Part shown: piece after piece, positions 16,350 through 24,073 of the stretch
Position numbering within the stretch: position 1 is the first letter of the stretch
How the letters are laid out: the number at the start of each line of letters is the position of its first letter
Source of the DNA: G965195345 sp965277775
GTDB taxonomy: Bacteria > Pseudomonadota > Gammaproteobacteria > CAKMZV01
Length of the DNA: 64,000 nt
Direction: 5' to 3'
Assembly (NCBI GenBank): GCA_965277775.1
Contig: OZ255843.1
Coordinates: forward strand, 310,001 to 374,000
Notes under the pieces: generated by a model
The model's database searches: none
What the model saw: the letters and a program-made list of their open reading frames with translations, nothing else
What the model was told of the DNA's origin: nothing
Translations under genes and position numbers: made by a program

Positions 16350-16930
16350 CATTCGATTCTGACAACAGTCAGGTTGAATACGATCTGAATCAAGTGGACG
16401 ATGCCATGATTGAGGCGTGGATAAAGGCTGCTCATCAATCGGCCATATTCCTCTACCCAACCGATACGGTCTATGCCATTGGCGGTATTGCCAATGCGCA
16501 AAACGCCGAGCGCATCAATGCGTTGAAAAAACGCACGGCGCACAAGTCGCTGTCAATTATTGTGCCAAGCATCGCTTGGATTAAGCAGCACTTGGCACCG
16601 CCTGAATATTTAGATGCGCTCATCGAGTCAATGACTGAGCCATATACCTTATTGGTGAATAAACAAAACTGTACCGATTTTGGCTGGTTGTCACAGACCG
16701 CCACCCTTGGGGTGCGTTTTTTAGGTCAGCATCCCATTCAGTCTTTTATTGGCCAGCTCAATCAACCCTTCATCAGCACTTCTGCAAATTTAAGCGGTGA
16801 GCCAACTGTTTGTTCTTTGGATGCCGTTTCAAGCGCACTGGTGGCGCAGGTCAAAATCAGGGGGGAAGGTATGAGTGGTGTGCCTTCTACTTTGATTGAG
16901 TGCAGCAGCCAAGCCGTTGTAGCGCGCTAA
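16346..16930 (+). CDS. Sua5/YciO/YrdC-family protein, possible threonylcarbamoyl-AMP synthase
   Basis: The 194-aa protein is of the YrdC fold. Members of the TsaC branch make threonylcarbamoyl-AMP for the t6A modification of ANN-decoding tRNAs. Visible are FLYPTDTVYAIGGIA, the basic patch LKKRTAHKSLSIIV, EPYTLLV, LGVRFLGQHPI and the nucleotide-site signature ISTSANLSGEPT. The sequence pattern is closer to YciO than to classical TsaC, so whether it is the essential synthase is open. The start ATG overlaps the phosphatase stop (ATGA), so translation is probably coupled. Confidence 0.85.
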   Translation: MTFDSDNSQVEYDLNQVDDAMIEAWIKAAHQSAIFLYPTDTVYAIGGIANAQNAERINALKKRTAHKSLSIIVPSIAWIKQHLAPPEYLDALIESMTEPYTLLVNKQNCTDFGWLSQTATLGVRFLGQHPIQSFIGQLNQPFISTSANLSGEPTVCSLDAVSSALVAQVKIRGEGMSGVPSTLIECSSQAVVAR

Positions 16931-17022
16931 ACACCTTATTCGTTGCTTGTTTCTGTATCCGCCTTTATGTAGGGTAATTATTGGTTTGGGAAATTGCAGG
17001 TTAAACCGCAGGATGATGTGCC

Positions 17023-17766
17023 TTATAAGAAAAACACCAAAGCCATGGTTGTTAGGCTGTTGAGGTTTTTGCGGTTTGGTGGGGCAGAAGTGTAATAATG
17101 CAGTTCAAACGTTGTTTTAAACGCTAAGGCGTTGGTCAAGCGGATGGTGGGCGCAAATTCATACAAGGTAAAAAGGGATTTAAAGTCAGATTCAAGATGT
17201 AAAGAGTGATTAAAGACCACGTTGTTACCGAGTGGTGCTTCGAGCAATGTCACCAAATTTAAGCCAATGCCGTTGTCTTCAAATTTATTAGCAGCGCTGT
17301 CAATGCTCCGAAACTGGTAACCCACGCCGACAAATTGATCAAAGGCGATGCCATTTTCTTGCAAGGTTTCATAGTTGATTCCGAGTGAAAAGACCCCATC
17401 GGTTTCATAGGTTGATTGCTTATTTTTTTGAATACGGCGGTTATTGGCAATTGACCAGTTATCATCCAGTTGATAGCGGGAATGACCTCGAGTTTCAAAA
17501 TAAGTATATTCCTCGCCTTCAACTTGCCCATAAGCGGCAACCAGGGAAAAATTAGTGGTGAATAAATCAGAACGACGAGTCACATCCGTACGCAGAGAGG
17601 CGACGCCGACGTGTGTTTGACCTGTTGCCAAAAATCCACCCACTTCAGCACTGGCAGTAATTCTGTCATCACCAAAAAGCGAAAATGGTTTACGGATGAT
17701 TTCAGCATGGCTGGTGACCGTAAAAGATAAGAAGATAAGCAGGAGTACCTTGAGTATTTTATGCAT
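17023..17766 (-). CDS. DUF481-like outer-membrane beta-barrel protein
   Basis: The 247-aa protein has a clear signal peptide (MHKILKVLLLIFLSFTVTSHA, cleaved near residue 21). It then shows alternating beta-strand sequence typical of a small barrel: ITASAEVGGFLATGQT, ETRGHSRYQLDDNWSIANNR, FDQFVGVGYQFRSID, and ends LTTMALVFFL. Arg, Asn and aromatic placement and length fit the YdiY/DUF481 group, for which no transport function is established. It is convergent with the yrdC-family gene and divergent from nothing. Its upstream region (17767-18034) carries TATAAT-like sequence and an inverted repeat. Confidence 0.75.
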   Translation of the reverse strand: MHKILKVLLLIFLSFTVTSHAEIIRKPFSLFGDDRITASAEVGGFLATGQTHVGVASLRTDVTRRSDLFTTNFSLVAAYGQVEGEEYTYFETRGHSRYQLDDNWSIANNRRIQKNKQSTYETDGVFSLGINYETLQENGIAFDQFVGVGYQFRSIDSAANKFEDNGIGLNLVTLLEAPLGNNVVFNHSLHLESDFKSLFTLYEFAPTIRLTNALAFKTTFELHYYTSAPPNRKNLNSLTTMALVFFL

Positions 17767-17878
17767 AATTTATATCGGATAGACTAAGCGAATGATCAAT
17801 TTGTGAGGCAGATGCACATTCACTGAGCATTGCTTGTATTTGCATTATAAAACAATGCGTTTAGACAATTCGTTATAC

Positions 17879-17904
17879 CGCGCTTATGAAATAATCTAAG
17901 CGCG
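17879..17904. repeat. 8-bp perfect inverted repeat between cysG and the DUF481-like gene
   Basis: CGCGCTTA and TAAGCGCG flank a 10-base AT-rich spacer. No T-run follows on either strand, so it is not an obvious intrinsic terminator; it could be an operator or a Rho-type end for the cys operon. Separately, ACAATGCGTTTAGA occurs at 17852-17865 and again at 17966-17979. The 268-bp interval otherwise holds no gene. Confidence 0.5.
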
Positions 17905-18034
17905 TTGACTCAAATCGCATGGCTATTTGTCTTTAGCCTATTTTAGAGGGCGCATCTATGGCATGACAATGCGTTTAGATGTTCGAGTTTATAGGTGTAG
18001 ATCGTTGCCCGTGCAATCAAGGGGGAATGGGAAC

Positions 18035-19438
18035 TTATACCACCATTGGTTCTAAGACACGGTAATCCATCTCATACGTGGTGATCAAAGCATCAGCCGC
18101 CACCTCTCCCACAATGGTAATCGCAGGTGAAACTAATGGAATACTCGATTTGTTTTGAATGTCCACCAAGGTTGAGCGCAGTATTCTTTGCTGACTGGTG
18201 GTGCCTTTTTCGATGATGGCAACCGGCAGTGTTGGCGGGGCGCCATTTTTGACCATTTTTTCAGCGATCATAGGCAAGGTGCTCAAGCTCATATACAAAA
18301 CCAGTGTTTGTTTGGGTTGAACCAAGCTGTGCCAATCGACGGTTTCAAGCGAATCTTGATACAAGGTTAAAAAAACCAATTTATCCGCGGCATGCCTTAA
18401 GGTGAGCGGGATGCCATAACTGGCAGCACAACCATTGGCGGCACTCACGCCAGGGACCACTTCTACAGGAATGTTATGGTGTTGCAGGAACAACATTTCT
18501 TCACCACCGCGTCCAAAAACAAAGGGGTCGCCCCCTTTTAGGCGCACGACAATTTGATCATTTCGTGCGTATTCGAGCAATAAATTATTGATTTCAGCTT
18601 GTTTTTTATGGTGATGGCTTCTTGATTTGCCCACATACACTCGGTGCGCATCGCGCCGACACAAATCGAGCAAGTCCGCACCAATCAAACGATCGTACAA
18701 CACCACATCGGCTTGTTGAAGCAGGCGGTGCGCTTTTAAGGTCAATAGTTCTGGCGATCCGGGCCCTGCCCCAATCAAATACACCCGACCTTTAGCCTTT
18801 GACTCGTCATCGTTGTGCAAGCTTTGCTCAATGATTTGATCCATGGCTGCAGTATTGTCTTGCAAAAGGTCATTTTGGTGATGCGCCAACAACCGATGGT
18901 AATACGAACGGCGATGGCGTACATCGGGCAGTTGTTGCACGATTTGACCACGAAAGACGTCAAGCCTTTGCAACAGTTGCGCCCAATGCGGTGAAACCTC
19001 ACGCTCTAACCAGGTTCTAAACCAATTGGTGACCACAGGGGCGACTCCTGAGCTTGAAACGGCGATGGTTAGGTCGCCTCGTTCTATAAAGGCTGGGAAG
19101 ATAAAATCGCACAATGCAGATTGATCGACCACATTGATCGGTTTGCCCAATGATTTGGCATCACTGGCCACGGCTTTGTTGAGGGTCTGATCATCGGTCG
19201 CACTGATGATCAGCTGGCAATCGAGCATATCGCTTTTATGGTATGCTTTGAGTTGATGTTGGCACTGTTGGTGTTGTTGCAACAATTCGAGCAAGTCTGC
19301 GTGGATGTCGGGGGCCACCAGTTTGATTTGCGCTTGAGCTTTGAGTAATAAGCGCACCTTCGCCAGCGCAATGTCCCCGCCGCCTACGACCAAGATTTTC
19401 TGGGTCTTTAGCTTAAAGAAAAAAGGGAAATAGCGCAT
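18035..19438 (-). CDS. cysG: Siroheme synthase CysG (methyltransferase/dehydrogenase/ferrochelatase)
   Basis: The 467-aa enzyme converts uroporphyrinogen III to siroheme, the cofactor of CysI. The N-terminal half (about 1-210) is the dehydrogenase/ferrochelatase: FFFKLKTQKILVVGGGDIALAK, INVVDQSALCDFIFPAF, and SSSGVAPVVTNWFRTWLE. The C-terminal half (about 217-467) is the SAM-dependent methyltransferase: VYLIGAGPGSPELLTLKA, VVLYDRLIG, VRLKGGDPFVFGRGGEE and VVPGVSAANGCAASYGIPLT. Both halves look complete. Its ATG shares one base with the cysI stop (TGATG), so translation is coupled, which would tie cofactor supply to the hemoprotein. Confidence 0.96.
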   Translation of the reverse strand: MRYFPFFFKLKTQKILVVGGGDIALAKVRLLLKAQAQIKLVAPDIHADLLELLQQHQQCQHQLKAYHKSDMLDCQLIISATDDQTLNKAVASDAKSLGKPINVVDQSALCDFIFPAFIERGDLTIAVSSSGVAPVVTNWFRTWLEREVSPHWAQLLQRLDVFRGQIVQQLPDVRHRRSYYHRLLAHHQNDLLQDNTAAMDQIIEQSLHNDDESKAKGRVYLIGAGPGSPELLTLKAHRLLQQADVVLYDRLIGADLLDLCRRDAHRVYVGKSRSHHHKKQAEINNLLLEYARNDQIVVRLKGGDPFVFGRGGEEMLFLQHHNIPVEVVPGVSAANGCAASYGIPLTLRHAADKLVFLTLYQDSLETVDWHSLVQPKQTLVLYMSLSTLPMIAEKMVKNGAPPTLPVAIIEKGTTSQQRILRSTLVDIQNKSSIPLVSPAITIVGEVAADALITTYEMDYRVLEPMVV

Positions 19439-21192
19439 CAGTCGGGGTGGAATTGATTGACTTTTACATAGCCTTGTCGAATGACAAAATCACCAAATCG
19501 CTCGCCTTTGGTGCGGTCTTTGGCATAATGCCCCAGCAGCACATCCATTTCACTAAGTATGAGCGCTTCATCGGCATTTTCCTTGTACAAGCTGGCCAAG
19601 CGCGAGCCGTCAAAAGCGGCGCCAAGATAGAAATTATATTTGCCTGGTGATTTGCCAATAAAAGCAACCTCACCCAACCAAGGACGACCACAACCATTGG
19701 GGCAACCCGTCATGCGGATGTTGATGTCGTCCTGTAATAGTCCGTGTTTTTGTAAAATCGGTTCTATTTGGCCAATCAATGAAGGCAAGTAGCGCTGTGC
19801 TTCAGCCATAGCCAAGGCGCACGTTGGCAAAGCCACACAAGCAATGGCGTGGCGTCGCATGCCACTCATGTGGCTTGCATCGCTTTGATAGTTGGCGTCG
19901 TTCAGTATTTGTTCAATGTGTGCCTTGTCTTTGGTCTTAACCCGCCCAAAAGCGATGTTTTGATTGCCCGTTAGCCTAAAGTCGGCGTATTTTTTATCGG
20001 CAATCTTGCGCAATGCGGCTTTTAGTTGTGCGTTTTCTTGGTCATAAACTCGACCATGCTCAACGTGCAATACCAAATACCACAGCCCTTGTTCGTCTTT
20101 GGTCCAGCCGTAGTGGTCGCCATTGTGATCAAATTTTACTGGGTGGATTTTCGCCAACTTGACCCCACTGCGTTGCTCAACGGCATCTTTAAACCACGAC
20201 AATCCGACGCGATCGATGGTGTACTTTAATCGGGCATTTTTGCGTTCACTGCGATTGCCGTAATCGCGTTGTACGGTCATGATGCTCTCGCAAACAGCGA
20301 GCACGTCTTGTGGTTTGCAAAAACCGAGTGGTTCAGCCAGTTTGGGGTAAGTTTTACGGTCAGAATGTGTTGTACCCAAACCGCCACCAGCATAAACGTT
20401 GAAGCCGACCAAAGCGCCCGCTTTCTCTATGGCGGCCAAACCAATGTCGTTAGAGAATAAATCGGTATCGTTTTGCGGTGGTATGGCAATGGCAATTTTG
20501 AATTTGCGTGGTAAATAGTGTTTGCCATAGACTGGCTCATCCTGTTTTTCGGCCTCCTCAGAGGTGATTTTTTTGCCATCGATCCAAATGTCGTACCACG
20601 CTGTGGTCTTGGGTAATAAGTGCTCGCTGATTTGAGTTGCCCAATGCAAGCACGCTTCGTGCACACGATTTTTATAAGGAACAGGTGTACACATGACATT
20701 ACGGTTCACATCACCACAAGCGGCGATGGAATCCATGCCCACTTGGTGTAGGGCTTGCATGGCTTTTGCCAATTCAAATTTTATGATGCCATGAAATTGG
20801 ACCGCTTGACGGGTAGAGAGTTTGATGCGTTCGCCCGCCCATTCGTCTGCAATTTTGTCCATTTGCACCCATTGCTCAGCCGATAAAACTCCACCAGGAA
20901 TACGCACTCGGATCATGAAGGCGTAAGCGGGTTCTAATTTCTTCTTTTGTCGATCTAAGCGTTGATCGCGGTCGTCTTGAATGTAGGTGCCGTGAAATTT
21001 GGTCAATTGCGCATCATCGGGATTGATGTTTGAAGTGACTTCCACACCAATTTCTTCTAAGATGGTGCCTCGTAAATAATGGCTTTTGTCCTTAATCTGT
21101 TCGTTCTCGCTCGGATTGTCAACCAATTGGTTGAGTGTGAGCACTTTCTCTGGATTTGGATCCGTCGCTTGATTTTTAGATTTTGTGTTCAT
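19438..21192 (-). CDS. cysI: Sulfite reductase hemoprotein subunit CysI
   Basis: The 584-aa subunit carries siroheme and a 4Fe-4S cluster and reduces sulfite to sulfide with electrons from CysJ. The cluster and siroheme cysteines are in CVALPTCALAMAEAQ (C-x5-C) and MTGCPNGCGRPWLGEV (C-x3-C). The N-terminal half shows RIPGGVLSAEQWVQMD, KLSTRQAVQFHGI and CGDVNRNVMCTPVP. Length is slightly above E. coli CysI (570 aa). It begins directly after the cysJ stop with no gap and overlaps cysG by one base. CysH and CysDN are not in the window. Confidence 0.97.
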   Translation of the reverse strand: MNTKSKNQATDPNPEKVLTLNQLVDNPSENEQIKDKSHYLRGTILEEIGVEVTSNINPDDAQLTKFHGTYIQDDRDQRLDRQKKKLEPAYAFMIRVRIPGGVLSAEQWVQMDKIADEWAGERIKLSTRQAVQFHGIIKFELAKAMQALHQVGMDSIAACGDVNRNVMCTPVPYKNRVHEACLHWATQISEHLLPKTTAWYDIWIDGKKITSEEAEKQDEPVYGKHYLPRKFKIAIAIPPQNDTDLFSNDIGLAAIEKAGALVGFNVYAGGGLGTTHSDRKTYPKLAEPLGFCKPQDVLAVCESIMTVQRDYGNRSERKNARLKYTIDRVGLSWFKDAVEQRSGVKLAKIHPVKFDHNGDHYGWTKDEQGLWYLVLHVEHGRVYDQENAQLKAALRKIADKKYADFRLTGNQNIAFGRVKTKDKAHIEQILNDANYQSDASHMSGMRRHAIACVALPTCALAMAEAQRYLPSLIGQIEPILQKHGLLQDDINIRMTGCPNGCGRPWLGEVAFIGKSPGKYNFYLGAAFDGSRLASLYKENADEALILSEMDVLLGHYAKDRTKGERFGDFVIRQGYVKVNQFHPD

Positions 21193-22944
21193 TTAATATA
21201 CATCCCTTTTATAACGTCCTTCAACGAGCATTTGTTGCAGTTGTTGTTTGGCAGCTTCTTCGTTCATGCCACCTTGATCCATAATGATTTGTTGCAGTGC
21301 CTGATGTACCGATGTTGCGAGTGTATCCGCACTGCCACACAGGTAAATATTCGCGCCTTGACTGATCCATTCGTACAGCTTTGACGCATGCTCTAATAGG
21401 CGGTCTTGCACATAGGCGGGATTGTTTTTATCCCGTGAAAAAGCGGTCGTCAATTCACTTAATACGCCATTGTCTAACATTTTGAGCCACTCGGTTTGGT
21501 ACAAGAATGAATTTCTAAAACTCTGTTCGCCCAAAAATAACCACGTGGGTTCCTGAATGTTTTGCTCGGACCGTTCGTGGAGAAAGGCTCTAAAAGGGGC
21601 TATCCCAGTCCCTGCCCCAATGAGAATTAGTGGTGTTTTGGGATTCTGCGGTAAATTGAAATTTTTGTTGGGCTTGATGTAGATTTTTAATGGGTCGCCC
21701 GATTGCAAGTTGGCTATACAACCTGAAACCAAACCCAGACGCTGATGCGCGCCAAAATCGCGCAAACGAACGGTGAGGTGTATTTCATCTTCGTGCGCTT
21801 GTGGGCTGGAGCTGATTGAATACAAGCGGTGTACTTGTGGGTTCAATAAATCAACCAAATCTTGCGCTTCGTTAAAGGGTGATTTTTTATAAAACGCCAA
21901 AATGTCCAACCAATCACTGGTGAATATAAAATCAGACACCTGATCTTTGTTCAATTCAGCCGCTAATGCTTTGTTGGGGTATTTTTCCAACATGTTTTTA
22001 AGCTGACGCTCGGTCAATCGATACAGTTCTAAGCGTTCCGCCAAACCGGCTCTTAAGGTGGTTTGGGTCTTGGCAATATCGACTGCTTCATCGCCAGTAA
22101 ATGCGCTGGCTCTTAAGATCTCATCGACTGTTTCAGTGGGGTTTTGCACCACGATGCCCAAGCTGTCACCTGGTTGATAGGGCAAACGCTCATAGGGCGC
22201 TTCTAATTCCAAATGAATCACGCGTTTATCTGCTTCATCGGTGCACAACTCTTGGTTGGCAATCACTTCAACGGGATAAGGATTTTTAGCGGTGGCACGT
22301 TCACCTGTTGCTGCGACTGTCTCCGCTGTTTGAGTTTGTTGTTCTATGGTCTGTTGCAAAGCTTCGAGCAAGCTGGTCTGCCAAGGCTCAATCACGCTGT
22401 CATAATCGACATCGCACTCTAACCGTGCCACAATTTCTTGACTGCCTAACTCGGTTAATCTTTGATCAATCCATTGTCCAAAGGCGCAAAATTGTTCATA
22501 ACTGCTGTCGCCCAATGCAATGACGGCGTGTTTTAATCCTTGTAATTGTGGCGCACGCTTTCCGCCAAATTGTTCAAAAAACTGGATGGCATGATCGGGT
22601 GGTTCACCTTCGCCATGGGTGCTGGCAACCACCACAAGATGCCCATAATCGAGCATTTTCTTCAGTCGAATTTCGGCAATGTTGTGCGCCGAAGCCACAA
22701 AGCCCTGTTGTTTAAATAGTTCAACCAACTGCTCAGCAACGGTTTGAGCATTGCCCGTTTGTGAGGCATAAGCAATGTGCACAGCAGGTTTGGCTTGGGC
22801 AAGCGGGGCAAGGCCAACCGTAGGCTGAATGCTTGGGACACTGGGCGCATTGGTCAGCAATGCATCAATAAAGCCACTGATTTTAAGCAGTGCCTCTCTG
22901 TCTAATGCTCGAATTGACTGGGTGAGACTGGCGTAATCATGCAT
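21193..22944 (-). CDS. cysJ: Sulfite reductase flavoprotein subunit CysJ
   Basis: The 583-aa diflavin reductase passes electrons from NADPH via FAD and FMN to CysI. The N-terminal flavodoxin domain has HIAYASQTGNAQTVAEQL, VVASTHGEGEPPDHA and ALGDSSYEQFCAFG. The FAD domain has RLYSISSSP and LVSGCIANL. The NADPH domain has LIGAGTGIAPFRAFLHER, FLGEQSFRNSFLYQ and YLCGSADTLA, and the C-terminus is GRYKRDVY. It leads cysJ-cysI-cysG. No strong ribosome site precedes the ATG. The -35 region upstream is weak, as expected for an activator-dependent (CysB-type) promoter, but I cannot show a CysB site. Confidence 0.96.
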   Translation of the reverse strand: MHDYASLTQSIRALDREALLKISGFIDALLTNAPSVPSIQPTVGLAPLAQAKPAVHIAYASQTGNAQTVAEQLVELFKQQGFVASAHNIAEIRLKKMLDYGHLVVVASTHGEGEPPDHAIQFFEQFGGKRAPQLQGLKHAVIALGDSSYEQFCAFGQWIDQRLTELGSQEIVARLECDVDYDSVIEPWQTSLLEALQQTIEQQTQTAETVAATGERATAKNPYPVEVIANQELCTDEADKRVIHLELEAPYERLPYQPGDSLGIVVQNPTETVDEILRASAFTGDEAVDIAKTQTTLRAGLAERLELYRLTERQLKNMLEKYPNKALAAELNKDQVSDFIFTSDWLDILAFYKKSPFNEAQDLVDLLNPQVHRLYSISSSPQAHEDEIHLTVRLRDFGAHQRLGLVSGCIANLQSGDPLKIYIKPNKNFNLPQNPKTPLILIGAGTGIAPFRAFLHERSEQNIQEPTWLFLGEQSFRNSFLYQTEWLKMLDNGVLSELTTAFSRDKNNPAYVQDRLLEHASKLYEWISQGANIYLCGSADTLATSVHQALQQIIMDQGGMNEEAAKQQLQQMLVEGRYKRDVY

Positions 22945-23053
22945 GATTGTGTCAATGTTTGTGTGCCACCGAGGGCACCGTTATAAATCAGGGACGTTTC
23001 ATCGACCGAGAACAGTCAATAAAACGCCCCCATGAAAGTTAAGTTTGCTCCGC

Positions 23054-23686
23054 TTATGACGGTTGCTTAACCACACGCAAATAAGGACGTTGCTCATCCC
23101 AACCTTCAGGGAATAAGTTTTTGGCATCCTCATTTGAGACCGATGGCAAAATAATCACATCGTCACCATCTTTCCAATCTACTGGTGTGGCAACCTTGTA
23201 GTTGTCAGTCAACTGCAAGCTGTCAATGCTACGCAAAATCTCATCAAAATTCCGCCCTGTGCTGGGTGGATAAGTGATGGTTAAACGTAACTTTTTGTTG
23301 TGGTCAATCACATACACCGACCGCACTGTGGTGGTTTCACTCGCATTGGGATGAATCATGCCATATAGATTGGCGACTGAACGATCCGAATCGGCAATGA
23401 CAGGAAAGTTCATTTTCTGCCCTTGAGTGTCTTCGATGTCGTCAAACCACTGACTGTGGTTGGTCAGACCATCGACCGATAAACCAATGATTTTAACGTT
23501 GCGCTTGGCAAATTCTGGTTTCAAAAACGCCGCTCTGCCCAATTCTGTGGTGCACACAGGGGTAAAATCTTTGGGGTGCGAAAATAACACGCCCCAGCTG
23601 TCACCCAACCATTGATGAAAGTTAATTTCACCTTCGGTTGAATCTTGTTTAAAATCGGGGACCACATCTCCTAATTGAATACTCAT
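23054..23686 (-). CDS. 1-Cys peroxiredoxin (Prx6 type)
   Basis: The 210-aa thiol peroxidase reduces hydrogen peroxide and organic peroxides. The peroxidatic Cys45 lies in HPKDFTPVCTTELGR. It is the only cysteine in the protein, so this is a 1-Cys enzyme that needs an external thiol or GSH for recycling. The Prx6 C-terminal region is present (LRLTITYPPSTGRNFDEILR and PVDWKDGDDVIILPSV). A good ribosome site AAGGAG lies about 8 bases before the ATG, and a TATAAT lies just upstream of it. It is separated from cysJ by 109 bases and is probably a single transcription unit. Confidence 0.95.
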   Translation of the reverse strand: MSIQLGDVVPDFKQDSTEGEINFHQWLGDSWGVLFSHPKDFTPVCTTELGRAAFLKPEFAKRNVKIIGLSVDGLTNHSQWFDDIEDTQGQKMNFPVIADSDRSVANLYGMIHPNASETTTVRSVYVIDHNKKLRLTITYPPSTGRNFDEILRSIDSLQLTDNYKVATPVDWKDGDDVIILPSVSNEDAKNLFPEGWDEQRPYLRVVKQPS

Positions 23687-24073
23687 TTTCTAACTCCTTA
23701 CATGATTATAAAAACGCATTTCGTTCATTTAATACCGTCCTTTGTCACGATTAGAAACTGTGACTCACACCACAATTGCTTCTGATCAGACGCAGGCCAG
23801 TCTTCTATGCGCCTTATTAAACCGCAACGATTGCGTCTATGGTGCGTCATGGTGAAAATAGCATAAAAACCTTTTCTTTTGGTTTTTTCAAGCAACAATT
23901 TTGCGCAAATTAGGCGCATTGTGTGATTTTATTTCGCTCGTTTACAAGAATCAAAACGCTGGCATAAGATTCTTGGCCGAGGCTCATATTTTCGATTGAA
24001 AACGACAGAGGCGTCGATTTGAGCGGACAATGTCTGCAGCCCCAACCCGACAGAAGGCGGGGCCGAGATGTTT
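23687..24073. other. Intergenic region between peroxiredoxin and the first giant gene
   Basis: The 387 bases contain no gene I can support. The peroxiredoxin promoter is expected at the left end. To the right, the 3' end of the giant gene is followed by GC-rich inverted segments and an AAGAATC/GATTCTT pair (23946-23975 area), but no T-run marks a clear intrinsic terminator. Confidence 0.5.
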
